DNA of 64,000 nucleotides from Janthinobacterium silvisoli (lineage in GTDB: Bacteria; Pseudomonadota; Gammaproteobacteria; Burkholderiales; Burkholderiaceae_D), in the NCBI RefSeq assembly GCF_014200725.1, contig NZ_JACHCL010000007.1:168544-232543 (forward strand). Direction: 5' to 3'. Under the pieces are notes generated by a model. That model made no database searches, was not told where the DNA came from, and worked only from the letters and a program-made list of their open reading frames with translations. A program made the translations under genes and the position numbers. Positions 54,339 to 63,695 of the stretch are shown piece by piece (position 1 is the stretch's first letter; every line of letters begins with the position of its first letter).

Positions 54339-54614
54339 TCAAACTGGCGCCGTCAACCGCTCCAGCTCCCCTAGCCAGTGCACCGCATATTCCCGGCTGT
54401 CGCCACACATTTCCTCGGACGGTTGCAAGCCGCCGCAAAATGCTGGCCGCGCTGCCTGGCCGAAGATTAGGCAGCGGTTGTCATCGGCCAATTGCACGCA
54501 GCGTACGCCGGCGGGCTTTCCATTCGGCATGCCGGGAATGGGGCTGGTGATGGAGGGCGCGGTGCAGCAGGCGCCGCAGGACGGGCGGCATGCCAGGGTG
54601 GCGGATGGCGGCAT
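54339..54614 (-). CDS. YkgJ-family cysteine-cluster protein
   Basis: 91 residues with the YkgJ pattern: CRPSCGACC (about 9-17, C-x3-C-x2-CC), then [14 protein letters not shown] and [16 protein letters not shown]. The spacing fits a small iron-sulphur or zinc cluster protein. The function of the family is not established. Leftward, convergent with the gene at 53993. Confidence 0.82.
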   Translation of the reverse strand: MPPSATLACRPSCGACCTAPSITSPIPGMPNGKPAGVRCVQLADDNRCLIFGQAARPAFCGGLQPSEEMCGDSREYAVHWLGELERLTAPV

Positions 54615-54685
54615 CGGGTTTATCAGGAAAGCGGGTGAGGGGCCGATAGTATAACAAGCCGCGCCGCTTTTTTGACTGATGAGCG

Positions 54686-54961
54686 TCAGCGCGGCAGCTG
54701 GCCTTCACTGCATGCGCGCCGTTCGGTGAGGACGACGCACAGGCGCACGGTCGCCCATAGAGCTAGGCAGAAGGCGATCAGCGCCAGGACCAGCCGGGCA
54801 AGCAGGCCCACGCTGCCTGCCAGATGGAAGATACCCACCGCGAATACCAGTGCGGTGAAGGGCAGCAAGTACAGGAAACACATGGGGCGGCGCAATGCCG
54901 CCCAGGCGTTCACGGCCACGAAGGCAGCCGTCAGCAACAGCCAGGTAATGAGGAAGGTCAT
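54686..54961 (-). CDS. Small membrane protein (three helices)
   Basis: 91 residues from ATG 54961. Hydrophobic helices [44 protein letters not shown] and [22 protein letters not shown], soluble tail with one Cys. No family recognised; sits between the YkgJ gene and the lipoprotein on the same strand. Confidence 0.65.
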   Translation of the reverse strand: MTFLITWLLLTAAFVAVNAWAALRRPMCFLYLLPFTALVFAVGIFHLAGSVGLLARLVLALIAFCLALWATVRLCVVLTERRACSEGQLPR

Positions 54962-54988
54962 GCTGATTCCGGCGCTGCTCAAGCAGGC

Positions 54989-55852
54989 TTAGCGCACGAT
55001 GCTGACGCGCGTGCCCGACAGTGTTTTCTTGCCCGGATCACCGTGCACGCTGATGCGGCCCGAGCCAGAGGCGCGTGCGTTGACTTCTTTCAGGCTGGTG
55101 GCGTCGATGTTGCCGGAGCCGTTGCTGGCCAGGTAGGCGATGTCGCTGTTCAAGGTCGCCAGATTGAGATTGCCCGAACCGTTCAGGTTGGCATCCAGGC
55201 GCTGCACGGCGCCGCTGACGCTGATGCTGCCCGAACCATTCACGGCGATGTTGACGCGCTCGCCATGCACATTGCCCAGGTTGATGCGGCCGGAGCCATT
55301 GACGACGGCGTCGCTATTGCCACTGCTCAGTGCCGTTGCATTGATGGCGCCCGAGCCGTAGTTGGCGATATCGAGGCGCGCTACCGTGCCTGACAATTCG
55401 CTTTTCAGGGAGCCGCGCTGCACCAGGCTCAAGTCCTGGCCATTCAAGCCGGTGGCGACCAGGTGGCCTGGGCCGGAAACACTGATTTTGTTCAATTGCG
55501 GTGTGGTGTAGACGATGGTGATGCCATTGCTGCTACGCAGGCTCTTGTCGCTCCAGATGCGCAGGGTGTCGCCGTTGACATTGCTATGAATCAGCGGCTG
55601 CAGATTGCTGTCCGCTTCGATTGCCAGCGATGGCGCCGGGCCCACGCGCACTTCAATCCTGAGGTCGGTGCGCGTCATCATATCGATGTCTAGTCCATTC
55701 ACACTGCTGACGGGACGTTCGTCGCGGATGGTTTGCTGGTTGCCTGCCGTACTGCCTGCATCACTGCTGTAGCGGATCTCGCCATCGTTGGGAGTGATGA
55801 TGATGCAGCCGCTCAGGGCGGCGGCGCAGCACAGGGCCAGCAAAGTACGCAT
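54989..55852 (-). CDS. GIN-domain (DUF2807) lipoprotein
   Basis: 287 residues. Lipobox LSGC at residues 13-16 of MRTLLALCCAAALSGC. The mature region is made of repeated short beta units (VSGPGHLVATGLNG, NGSGRINLGNVHGERVNIAVNGSGSISVSG, NLNGSGNLNLATLNSDIAYL), the right-handed beta-helix pattern of head-GIN/DUF2807 proteins. An outer-membrane lipoprotein of unknown function, possibly an adhesin-like protein. Confidence 0.85.
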   Translation of the reverse strand: MRTLLALCCAAALSGCIIITPNDGEIRYSSDAGSTAGNQQTIRDERPVSSVNGLDIDMMTRTDLRIEVRVGPAPSLAIEADSNLQPLIHSNVNGDTLRIWSDKSLRSSNGITIVYTTPQLNKISVSGPGHLVATGLNGQDLSLVQRGSLKSELSGTVARLDIANYGSGAINATALSSGNSDAVVNGSGRINLGNVHGERVNIAVNGSGSISVSGAVQRLDANLNGSGNLNLATLNSDIAYLASNGSGNIDATSLKEVNARASGSGRISVHGDPGKKTLSGTRVSIVR

Positions 55853-55986
55853 GGTAAATCCTTTATTTATGATTGTTTTTGGTCTTCACAGATAAAAAAG
55901 CCGGCTGCAGCTTTGCTGCTGCCGTGCTGTCGATGAGAATGTAGCAAAGCTGATATGCCTGCTGAGTAGAAATGCGATGAACTGCG

Positions 55987-56024
55987 AAAAACGGGGGGTG
56001 AATTGCAGATCCGCCCGTTTTTTT
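55987..56024 (-). terminator. Terminator of the DASS transporter gene
   Basis: Arms AAAAACGGGGGG and CCGCCCGTTTTTTT (one mismatch), 12-base loop. 20 bp past the transporter stop. Confidence 0.8.
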
Positions 56025-56043
56025 GATATTTTTTAGCAACCTT

Positions 56044-57552
56044 TTACCAGTATCCCAGCAGCTTCCACCAGCTCGTGCCGATCACGGCAAAGATCAGCAG
56101 TTCGACCAGGCACATCACGAAGCCCACGCGCCACCAGGCGCCCATGGTCACGTAACCGCTGCCAAAGATGATGGGCGAAGTGCCCGTGGCGTAATGGGTC
56201 AGAGTCATCATGATGGCCGAGCCGGCCGTCATCATCAGCATGAAGGGCACCATGTATTCGGGCGGTATCAGCTGCGCGCCCACCGTCAGGAAGGCCAGCA
56301 GCATGGCGCTGATATGGGCGGTGGTGCTGGCAAAGAAATAGTGGGAAAACACGAACACCAGCACCAGTACCGAGGCAATCGGCAGCCAGTCCATGCCGCT
56401 CGATACAATCGCGCCCTTCATGCCGGCCGAGAACCAGGCGATCACGCCCGTCTTGTTCAACTGTTCGGCCATCATCACCAGTGCGCCAAACCACACCAGG
56501 GTGTCCCAGGCGCTTTTTTCGGAAAGCACGTCGTCCCAGTCTATCGTGCCAGTAATGATCAGCACGAACAAGCCCACAAAAGCCACTACCGTGGGGTCGA
56601 GCGAGAAAGCGTGGCCGAACAGCATGGCGGGCACATTGGCCCACAGCACCAGCAACAGGCCGAAAGTGCCCAGCATGACTTTTTCCGAGGGCGACAGCGG
56701 CCCCATCTGTGTCAGTTCCTTTTTCGCGTAATCGACGGCGTTTGGCGTGGCCTTCAGTTCCGGCGGCGACAGCCAATAGATGATTAATGGCATTACCAGC
56801 AGGCACACCAGGCCCGGCAGCAGCATGCACAGGGCCCAGGTGGTCCAGCTCAAGTGAAAGCTCTGGTTGCTGACCTTGGCGACATAATCGACCACCAGCG
56901 GGTTCGGTGCGGTGGCTGTCAAAAACATGGCCGAGGTGATGGGGTTGGCGTGATAGTTGACCAGCGCCAGGTAAGTACCGACCTTGCCTTGCGTGCCCTT
57001 GGCCGGGTCGGAGTCAAAGGCATTGGCGATCGATTTCATGATCGGGTGCACGATGCCGCCGCCGCGCGCGGTATTGCTGGGTGTAAACGGCGCCAGCACC
57101 AGCTCGCAGATGCTCAAGCCATAACCGATGCCGATGGTGCGTTTGCCCAGCAGTGAAATGAACATCAGGCCGATGCGGCTGCCCAGCCCCGTTTTCTTCA
57201 AGCCCCGCGAAATCAGGATGGCCACCACGATCAGCCAGATCAGCGGATTGGAAAAACTGCTGAGGGCGTCCGTGATGGCGCCCTTCGAGGAAGTCGAGGT
57301 CACTTGCGACAGGGACACGATCACGATGGCCATCATGGCCATCACGCCGATCGGCATCACCTTCAAAATAATCGCCACGATGGTGGTGAGAAAAATTGCC
57401 ACCAGCGACCAGGCCTTGGGTGTCAATCCATCCGGGGTGGGCAGCAGTAACAGCGTTATCAGTACTATCGTGGAAATTATGGCTGGCACCAGCCGGAATG
57501 GCACGGCTTCCTTGAAATGCCGCAACATTTCGCTGATCGTCTTGTACATCAT
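56044..57552 (-). CDS. DASS family anion transporter
   Basis: 502 residues, about twelve helices. Family landmarks: SSFSNPLIWLIVVAILISRGLKKTGLG, LAPFTPSNTARGGGIVHPIMKSIA (first SNT-type motif), LVNYHANPITSAMFLTATAPNPLV and a second one in the C-terminal half (THYATGTSPIIFGSGYVTMGAWWRVG). Imports di- or tricarboxylates (2-oxoglutarate, malate, tartrate, succinate) with sodium or by exchange. Leftward single gene with a terminator. Confidence 0.9.
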   Translation of the reverse strand: MMYKTISEMLRHFKEAVPFRLVPAIISTIVLITLLLLPTPDGLTPKAWSLVAIFLTTIVAIILKVMPIGVMAMMAIVIVSLSQVTSTSSKGAITDALSSFSNPLIWLIVVAILISRGLKKTGLGSRIGLMFISLLGKRTIGIGYGLSICELVLAPFTPSNTARGGGIVHPIMKSIANAFDSDPAKGTQGKVGTYLALVNYHANPITSAMFLTATAPNPLVVDYVAKVSNQSFHLSWTTWALCMLLPGLVCLLVMPLIIYWLSPPELKATPNAVDYAKKELTQMGPLSPSEKVMLGTFGLLLVLWANVPAMLFGHAFSLDPTVVAFVGLFVLIITGTIDWDDVLSEKSAWDTLVWFGALVMMAEQLNKTGVIAWFSAGMKGAIVSSGMDWLPIASVLVLVFVFSHYFFASTTAHISAMLLAFLTVGAQLIPPEYMVPFMLMMTAGSAIMMTLTHYATGTSPIIFGSGYVTMGAWWRVGFVMCLVELLIFAVIGTSWWKLLGYW

Positions 57553-57701
57553 TCATCCTTTCAAATGGCAGCCGCGATGGCTGCTGGTCCCCGTAAGCAT
57601 TCTTTCGGGCAACATCATAAAGGATGATAATGCAAACTTGATAAGTCCAGGGGCACGATAGGCAAGGACTTGAAAAGAACTTTGCCCAGGTCAAATTTCT
57701 A

Positions 57702-58574
57702 TCAGGGCAGCGGCAGATAATCGGTTGATTGCGTCACTGGTTCCCATTGGTCGAGTTCGGCGCTCAGCGCATCGATACGGGCGCGTACCAGTTTCAAGGC
57801 GTCGCTGCCGAGCAGCAGATGCCGCGGCGCCTGTTCCTCCTCCACTATCTTCAGCAAGACTTGCGCCGCCTTCTCGGGAGCGCCGGCCTGCACGCCGCTC
57901 TTGGCCTTGCGCGCATCGCGGATGGGATCAAACAAGGCGTCATAGTCGGCGATGTGACGATGCGCCCGCACCATCGAGCGCCCGGCCCAGTCGGTACGGA
58001 AGGAACCGGGCGCCATCGCGATCACCCGCACGCCGAATGGCGCCACTTCCTGCGCCAGCGATGCGCTGATGCCTTCCAGTGCAAACTTGCTGCCACTGTA
58101 ATAGGCAATCCCCGGTAGTGCGGCAATGCCCGCCATCGACGTGACGTTCACGATACAGCCGCTGCGGCGTTTCCGCATCTGCGGCAAGACCGCCTTGATC
58201 ATCGCCACTGCGCCAAACACATTGACATCGAATTGGCGCTGCAAGTCTTCCAGCGGCGATTCTTCAAGCGTGCCTTCATGCCCATAGCCCGCGTTGTTGA
58301 CCAGCACATCGATCAGACCGGTGGCTTGCACCGCTTGCGCTACTGCTGGTTCGATGGCCGCAAAGTCGCTGATATCGAGCACGATGGCATGGGCATGTCC
58401 GTCGCTCAGCTCCTCGAACTGCGCGACATCGGCTTCCTTGCGCACGGTGCCAATCACGGTATGTCCCGCGGCCAATGCTGCCTGGGCAAACGCCAGGCCC
58501 AGACCGGAACTGACGCCGGTGATCAGCCAGGTGCGGCGTGCATTATGAAGATTCTGGTTTTCCATGGCAGTCAT
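57702..58574 (-). CDS. SDR family oxidoreductase
   Basis: 290 residues, classical SDR: WLITGVSSGLGLAFAQAAL (TGxxxGxG), VLVNNAGYGHEGTLEE (NNAG), FGAVAMIKAVLPQM, VNVTSMAGIAALPGIAYYSGSKFALEGIS (Ser, Tyr-x3-Lys). Uses NAD(P)(H) on an unknown substrate. ATG 58574 (MTAMENQ; ATG 58565 is an alternative); the frame to 58928 is inside the MFS gene in another phase. 8 bp after the MFS stop, so same operon. Confidence 0.88.
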   Translation of the reverse strand: MTAMENQNLHNARRTWLITGVSSGLGLAFAQAALAAGHTVIGTVRKEADVAQFEELSDGHAHAIVLDISDFAAIEPAVAQAVQATGLIDVLVNNAGYGHEGTLEESPLEDLQRQFDVNVFGAVAMIKAVLPQMRKRRSGCIVNVTSMAGIAALPGIAYYSGSKFALEGISASLAQEVAPFGVRVIAMAPGSFRTDWAGRSMVRAHRHIADYDALFDPIRDARKAKSGVQAGAPEKAAQVLLKIVEEEQAPRHLLLGSDALKLVRARIDALSAELDQWEPVTQSTDYLPLP

Positions 58575-58582
58575 TCTTTCGT

Positions 58583-59842
58583 TTATTCGATGGCGTGCAC
58601 GGCTGTCTTGTTCAGCAGCAGATAATTCAGGCCGGCGCCGGCCAGCAGCAGTGCGCTGGTCAGGAAAAATACCGAACGCATGCCTGCCGTGCCGCCCAGG
58701 GCGCCACCGAGCAATGGCCCCAGCACCTGGCCTGCGTATTGTGACGATTGCGAATAACCGAGCACCTTGCCGAGCGCTTTTTCCGGCACCGACTGGCGGA
58801 TGACTTTGGCGATCGATGGCAGCAAGCCGGCCAGCGCCATACCCATCAGGAAACGCAGGCCCACCAGTTGCCACCATTGCGTGACAAACGCTTGCGGTAT
58901 CAGCAAGGCGCCGGCTGCCAGCAGGCAATAAATAATCACTTTTCCGCCGCCGATACGGTCAGCCAGGCGGCCCAGGCGTGCCGCCATCAGCAGGCTCCCG
59001 AAGGCGGAAGCAGCCATCACCACACCGGCGAACAGCACTACCTGGCTGCGGTCGACACCGATTTCGCGCAAATAAACGGTGATGATCGGTTCGATCGACA
59101 TATTCGAAAACAGCACCAGCATGGCGGTGCCGAACATGGGTGCCACCACCAGCCATAGCGCGCCGCCCAGCCTGACCGGTTCGGCGCGCACTGCGGTCGA
59201 TGGCGCGGGCTGGAAGTCTTCGCGAACAAACACAATCGTCACCAGCGCGGCCACCGCGATCACGCCGCCACCGAGGAAAAAAGTCTGGCGTATGCCGATC
59301 AGCCCGGGCAGCAAGCCGCCGATCAAGGGTCCGATCAAGCCGCCGGACAAGGCGCCGGTCGACAATATGCCCAGCGCCCAGCCGGCCTGCTCGCGCGGCG
59401 TCTGGGTGGCCACCAGCACCGTGGCGGAAGAAGCGTAGCCGCCGATCAAGCCCGCAGCCAGGCGCAGCAGCACCAGTTGCCAGACATTATGCGCCAGGCC
59501 GATCAAGGGCATCAGCAGCGCCATGCCGACGGCTGCGCGTATCAGCATGGGCCGGCGGCCGTAGCGGTCGCTCAGATAGCCCCATAGCGGCGCCGTGAGG
59601 CCGGTGCCGAGGAAGGTCGCGCCGAAGGCGATGCCCGACCATTCGACGATAGCGGCATTGCCATGCACGCCCAGTTGCTCGACATAAATCGGCAGGAAGG
59701 GCAGCAATAAAGTCAGGCTGACCAGGGTGGTAAAGGAACCAAACACGCAGATCGCCAGATTGCGCCGCCAATAGCGGGCATTACGCTGCGCGTAACTGTC
59801 GCTGTCCGTTTTTGCCAGGGGACTGCTGGCGCTGGTGCTCAT
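58583..59842 (-). CDS. MFS efflux transporter
   Basis: 419 residues, twelve helices. Motif A GYLSDRYGRRPMLI (helix 2-3), LVLLRLAAGLIGGYASSATVLVATQTPREQAG with efflux motif C-type GPLIGGLLPG, second-half repeat LMAARLGRLADRIGG. TetA/MdtG-type drug:proton antiporter by form; substrate unknown. Between two SDR genes (8 and 36 bp spacing), one operon. Confidence 0.87.
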   Translation of the reverse strand: MSTSASSPLAKTDSDSYAQRNARYWRRNLAICVFGSFTTLVSLTLLLPFLPIYVEQLGVHGNAAIVEWSGIAFGATFLGTGLTAPLWGYLSDRYGRRPMLIRAAVGMALLMPLIGLAHNVWQLVLLRLAAGLIGGYASSATVLVATQTPREQAGWALGILSTGALSGGLIGPLIGGLLPGLIGIRQTFFLGGGVIAVAALVTIVFVREDFQPAPSTAVRAEPVRLGGALWLVVAPMFGTAMLVLFSNMSIEPIITVYLREIGVDRSQVVLFAGVVMAASAFGSLLMAARLGRLADRIGGGKVIIYCLLAAGALLIPQAFVTQWWQLVGLRFLMGMALAGLLPSIAKVIRQSVPEKALGKVLGYSQSSQYAGQVLGPLLGGALGGTAGMRSVFFLTSALLLAGAGLNYLLLNKTAVHAIE

Positions 59843-59878
59843 GATCGACTCCGTCTATGGTTACCGTTTAGTGCAGAC

Positions 59879-60607
59879 TTACCACTTGCCGTTATGGGCG
59901 CCGCCGTCAACGCGCAGCACTTCGCCCGTGACTTGTTTTGCTTCGGTCAGGTAGACCACCGCGTCGGCAATTTCGGCTACGCTGGAAATCGTGCCCAGCG
60001 GGTGCAGCGATTTCAGGAAGTCGTGCGGTATGCCCTTCAGCAGCGGTGTGTCGACCGAGCCCGGCGCCACCACGTTGACGCGGATGCCGTCCTTGGCGAA
60101 CTCCGACGCCAGGCTGCGGCTGACGGCGTCCATGCCGCCCTTGGTCATCATTGGCACGGCGGCGGTCAGCGCAGTGTTGGGTGCATCGACCAGGGTGCTG
60201 CTGATGCCGACGATGCTGCCGCCGCGCTGCTGGACCTGCATCTGCCTGATCACCAACTGGCTGACGTACAGATAGCCTTCCAGGTTGGTGCGCACCAGCG
60301 CGTTGAAATCTTCCTGGGTGTAGTCGAGGAAAGGCTTGGCGATGAAAATGCCGGCGTTGTTGACCAGGCCGTCAATGCCACCGAATTTTTGCACGGCGGT
60401 ATCGACAACCCTGGTTGCGGTGGCGGCGTCGGCGATATCGCCGTCAACCAGCGCCAGTCTGTCGGATGGCGCGAAAGCGCCGCTCTGGCTGATGCTGCGC
60501 GAAGTGGCGACCACGTTGTAGCCGCGGTTCAGAAATGCTTCGACAACGCCTGCACCGATGCCTTGCGAGGCGCCGGTGACGATGATGGTTTTTTGCTGCT
60601 GGGTCAT
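59879..60607 (-). CDS. SDR family oxidoreductase
   Basis: 242 residues. IIVTGASQGIGAGVVEAFLNRG, GLVNNAGIFIAKPF, GISSTLVDAPNTALTAAVPMMTKGGMDAVSR: the usual Ser is present, but the catalytic Tyr-x3-Lys appears as Met-x3-Lys or is displaced (MMTKGG), an uncommon change. C-terminus VLRVDGGAHNGKW. ATG 60607 with GGAG upstream. First gene of the SDR-MFS-SDR operon, downstream of the AraC regulator. Confidence 0.85.
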   Translation of the reverse strand: MTQQQKTIIVTGASQGIGAGVVEAFLNRGYNVVATSRSISQSGAFAPSDRLALVDGDIADAATATRVVDTAVQKFGGIDGLVNNAGIFIAKPFLDYTQEDFNALVRTNLEGYLYVSQLVIRQMQVQQRGGSIVGISSTLVDAPNTALTAAVPMMTKGGMDAVSRSLASEFAKDGIRVNVVAPGSVDTPLLKGIPHDFLKSLHPLGTISSVAEIADAVVYLTEAKQVTGEVLRVDGGAHNGKW

Positions 60608-60742
60608 GATGAACTCCAAGTAAGTGATCGCTGAAGTCCGATCCATGCTGATCGGATGAGCTCACTGTACGCCGGAGACGAGGTGGGATAAATACCGATG
60701 GGGGATCATTAGTAGTTACATCGTGTTATCAATACGGAGCAA

Positions 60743-61645
60743 TTACGACCGCAACTCACGGATGCCCTTGCCTATCCTGCGCCGCAGCAAGGTGCGCAAG
60801 ATCACGCCGTCCGCATAGCCAACCTGTTCGGCGATGCGGTCAACGGTCAGCTTGCTGGTCTTGAGCAGGTGCACGGCACGTTCCACCCGCAGATCCTGGA
60901 TGTACTCGACGGGTGTCTTGCCAAACACGGCATTGAGGTGCCGGGTCAGGGTGCGCTTGCTGGTCGCCAGGGCGTCGGCGACCGTATCGAGCGAGATCGC
61001 CGTACCCAGGTGTTCACGCACCCATCGGTCGAAACGCTCGACCAGCGGGGCGGCATGGGCAATGTGGTCGGAAATCGCATACACGCTCTGCGACAGCCGC
61101 GTGTCGTAGACCAGGTATTTGGCCACCAGCGTTGCCAGCTCGGGGTTGCTGTTCCGTATCAAACACAGTGCCAGGTCGAGGTGGCTGAGTGCCGCCCCGG
61201 CTGTCAGCGCGCCGCCGCTGGGAACAAGGATGCGATGGGCATCGAGGTGCACTTGCGGATAACGTTGCCGGAACAAGGCAGAGAGCCACCAGGTGGTGGT
61301 GGCGGCGCGGCCGTCGAGCAAGCCGCTTTCCGCCAGCACGAAGGTGCCCGTACAGGCCGCAGCAACCCTGGCGCCTCCACGATGCCAGCGACGCAAGGCC
61401 GCCATGGCGTCGATCACATCGTCACGGCCAAGCACCGGTACCAGTGTATCGGCGTTCATGTGGTTGAGCGCCGGCAAGATGACCCAGTCCGGCGCAGGCG
61501 CATCGCCGATGGCGCAGACAGGCACTTGCATGCCCAGCGCCGTGCGTACTTCAGCCCGCACGCCCACCACGCTAATCTCGAAAGGCTCTGCCGCGATGCC
61601 CGTCGCCTGCGCCAGGGCGTTGGCTATGCTCAAGCTGTCGAACAT
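60743..61645 (-). CDS. AraC regulator with DJ-1/PfpI domain (GlxA-like)
   Basis: 300 residues from ATG 61645. The N-terminal domain is DJ-1/PfpI-like (ACTGTFVLAESGLLDGRAATTTWW), C-terminal double HTH (ISLDTVADALATSKRTLTRHLNAVFGKTPVEYIQDLRVERAVHLLKTSKLTVDRIAEQVGYAD). The frame continues upstream without a stop to 61714 and reads HRIFILALEGVFDTGLAT right before the ATG, which is the normal first strand of the domain; no ATG, GTG or TTG lies there. So the natural start is either a rare codon or lost. It likely controls the SDR-MFS-SDR operon 135 bp downstream. Confidence 0.82.
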   Translation of the reverse strand: MFDSLSIANALAQATGIAAEPFEISVVGVRAEVRTALGMQVPVCAIGDAPAPDWVILPALNHMNADTLVPVLGRDDVIDAMAALRRWHRGGARVAAACTGTFVLAESGLLDGRAATTTWWLSALFRQRYPQVHLDAHRILVPSGGALTAGAALSHLDLALCLIRNSNPELATLVAKYLVYDTRLSQSVYAISDHIAHAAPLVERFDRWVREHLGTAISLDTVADALATSKRTLTRHLNAVFGKTPVEYIQDLRVERAVHLLKTSKLTVDRIAEQVGYADGVILRTLLRRRIGKGIRELRS

Positions 61646-61714
61646 CGTGGCCAGGCCCGTATCGAATACCCCTTCGAGGGCAAGAATAAAAATCCGATGG
61701 CAGGATCGATACCG

Positions 61715-61891
61715 TTATTGTCGATCGGGACAATATGCGCCCGCATGCCGGGATCGTATAGTCCTCCTTGCCGCATGCAGTGTGCCTGCGCTGATCGCAG
61801 TCCAATCGTATTTACAAGTTGTTATTAAAATGACCTTATCGTCCATTCAAGTTTCTATTACTCTGTTCAAGTTTCTATTCCGACCGTTGGA
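61715..61891. other. Gap between the AraC-type gene and the IS repeats
   Basis: No supported gene. It would hold the promoter of the AraC-type gene. The short segment caagtttctatt occurs twice at about 61847 and 61868. Confidence 0.4.
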
Positions 61892-62017
61892 CGACACATC
61901 CCTTTGCACCAGCGAATCATGCAAATCAACTACTTAGAACTCTAAACGACACATCGCTTTGCACGGGACGACACAACAGCTTGCACTATGCACGGCAAGC
62001 GACATATCCCCTTGCAC
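61892..62017. repeat. Four 18-bp repeats, IS21-type end
   Basis: Copies of cgacacatcNctttgcac at 61892, 61947, 61969 (cgacacaacagcttgcac) and 62000 (cgacatatccccttgcac), spaced 55, 22 and 31 bp. Irregular multiple terminal repeats are typical of IS21 elements. No transposase lies with these, so it is the remnant of one end. Confidence 0.65.
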
Positions 62018-62201
62018 TGACGTAATCTGGGGCCTGATTGGCCTGCATCCGACGCGATCTCGAGCCGAGCCGAGCCGGTGACTGGCGCATAGATTTCTGG
62101 CGCAAATGGTGGAGACAGTTCGCCGCTTCGGCGCCAACAAATGGGGCTCATCAGGTATCATCACCACGGGCGCGCGTGCCACTATCTCCGGAGTATAAGA
62201 A

Positions 62202-62507
62202 ATGAGGGTCTACCTCGACGATGAGCGAAATACGCCTGAAGGGTGGACGCGAGTGTACTGGCCTGATGAGGCAGTATCACTATTGAACTCCGGTGCGGTT
62301 GTCGAGATCAGCCTCGACCATGATCTTGGCGATGACGAACGAGGCACCGGGTATGACGTTATCTTGTGGATTGAGGAAGCGGTCGCGTTGCGCGGCCTTA
62401 ATCCTCCAATTATCTTCATTCATTCGGCCAACAGTTCAGCACGTCAGAAGATGGAAGCTGGAATCGCTGCGATCCAGCGGATGGTTATAGAGCGAAAAGT
62501 CAGTTGA
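62202..62507 (+). CDS. Cyclic-phosphate processing receiver-domain protein
   Basis: 101 residues. MRVYLDDERNTPEGWTRVYW has the paired acidic residues DDE, then ISLDHDLGDDERGTGYDVILWIEEAV (the HDLG-x-D/E pattern) and PPIIFIHSANSSARQKMEAGI (HSAN), the pattern of the receiver-like family proposed to act on 2',3'-cyclic phosphate ends in RNA repair contexts. It has no output domain. GGAG lies before the ATG. Situated between IS21-type repeats and a truncated istA, so acquired by mobile elements. Confidence 0.72.
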   Translation: MRVYLDDERNTPEGWTRVYWPDEAVSLLNSGAVVEISLDHDLGDDERGTGYDVILWIEEAVALRGLNPPIIFIHSANSSARQKMEAGIAAIQRMVIERKVS

Positions 62508-62514
62508 CTTGTTG

Positions 62515-62571
62515 ATTTGCAGCTAAATCTGACCCACTTCACCGCATAATTTGCACACGAAACTGACCCAC
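62515..62571. repeat. Two 23-bp repeats, left end of the IS21 element
   Basis: atttgcagctaaatctgacccac (62515-62537) and atttgcacacgaaactgacccac (62549-62571), 34 bp apart, just upstream of istA. This is the multiple-repeat end of an IS21-family element. Confidence 0.75.
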
Positions 62572-62615
62572 GTATAAGACACAATCCTGCTCATGACATT
62601 GAGTGGGGAATTGGA

Positions 62616-62985
62616 GTGATCGACGTGGCATTACTAGGCATTATTCGACGCTGGCACATTCGCGACCAGGTCCCTTTGAGAGAGATCGCCAGGCGTTTGG
62701 GCATCTCTAGAAACACCGTCCGACGCTATCTGCGATCGGAAACCATTGAGCCAGCCTACTCTGAGCGGCGCTCTACCCGCGCCATCGACAAATATGCGTT
62801 CCAGCTTTCTGCGCTCCTGAAGACCGAGGCGGCGCGATCACGCAAGCAGCGGCGTACGCTGAAACAGATCCATGAGGACTTGAAGGAATTGGGATTCGAG
62901 GGGTCTTACGACAGAGTCGCGGCGTTCGCGAGAACCTGGAGGGAGGGTCAAACTGAGAGGGTCAATCCGGCCAGCAAACGAACAG
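62616..62985 (+). pseudogene. istA: IS21-family transposase istA, truncated
   Basis: GTG start at 62616 with GGAATTGGAG upstream. VALLGIIRRWHIRDQVPLREIARRLGISRNTVRRYLRSE (helix-turn-helix) then RSRKQRRTLKQIHEDLKELGFEGSYDRVAAFARTWREGQ. Only about 120 of about 500 residues remain; the DDE catalytic domain and istB are missing. The frame passes into IS5 sequence at about 62980 and stops at 63009. Confidence 0.88.
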
Positions 62986-63654
62986 CTTGCCGTTTTTGCG
63001 TGTTGGAATGATGGCCTGTGCACCACGTAGAGCAATGGCCTCATGGCAAGCCTTGGTGTCGTAAGCGCCATCGCCACTGACGCTCTCGATGGCTTCGTCG
63101 GCGCCAATCTGGTCGAGAAGACATGGCAGCATCGGCGCATCGCCGGTGGCGTTGTCCGTGACCTCAATGGCCCGGATTTCCAAGGTCGTAGCATCAATTC
63201 CAAGGTGCACCTTGCGTCACTGGCGGCGGTAGTCGGCACCATGCTTCTTCGTTTTCCACTCACCCTCGCCCAACATCTTGATGCCGGTACTATCGACTAG
63301 CAAATGAAATCCGGACGTCGTCGTGTTCGCTGTAATCATCACGGCGAGATGCTTTTGTCGGCGGCTCACGGTGCTGAAATCGGGAACCTCCCAATCCAAA
63401 CCCGCTAACTTAAGTAAGCTTTGCGCCAGGCCTATTGCCTGCCGCAGCGCCAGATTGAACAGACCCATGACGGTCAGGCAGAATTGAATCGCCGCTTCGC
63501 TGTACTTCCGGCTGCGCCCACGCTTACTACTAGCACTACCGTGCCAGCACATGTCCTAGTCCAGCCAGATGAGCAGCGACCCACGCGCTTTCAGCGCCGC
63601 GTTGTACTCCTTCCAATTGGTCGTTCGATACTTCGGTTTGGCCGGTGCGTTCAT
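62962..63654 (-). pseudogene. IS5-family transposase, nonfunctional
   Basis: ATG 63654 (MNAPAKPKYRTTNWKEYN...), frame continuous but with TAG at 63556-63558 (after LIWLD) and TGA at 63217-63219 (RRQ-stop-RKVHLGID, normally Trp). Domains: YSEAAIQFCLTVMGLFNLALRQ, HLLVDSTGIKMLGEGEW (DDE Asp), SGDGAYDTKACHEAI (second Asp region). The C-terminus with the catalytic Glu is missing; after KNGKL the frame leaves the family at about 62983, where it meets the istA remnant. Two nonsense codons plus truncation: dead. Confidence 0.88.
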
Positions 63655-63695
63655 CCGGTCAGTTTACCCGAGAGTCGACTCAGCTCACCCTGACA

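Noticed and set aside
56033..56830. 265-codon frame overlapping the DASS transporter
   Set aside because: Shadow of the transporter in another phase; no membrane segments or motif.
61892..62017. CRISPR-like short repeats
   Set aside because: Spacing is irregular (55, 22, 31 bp) and repeats are imperfect; matches IS21-type multiple terminal repeats.
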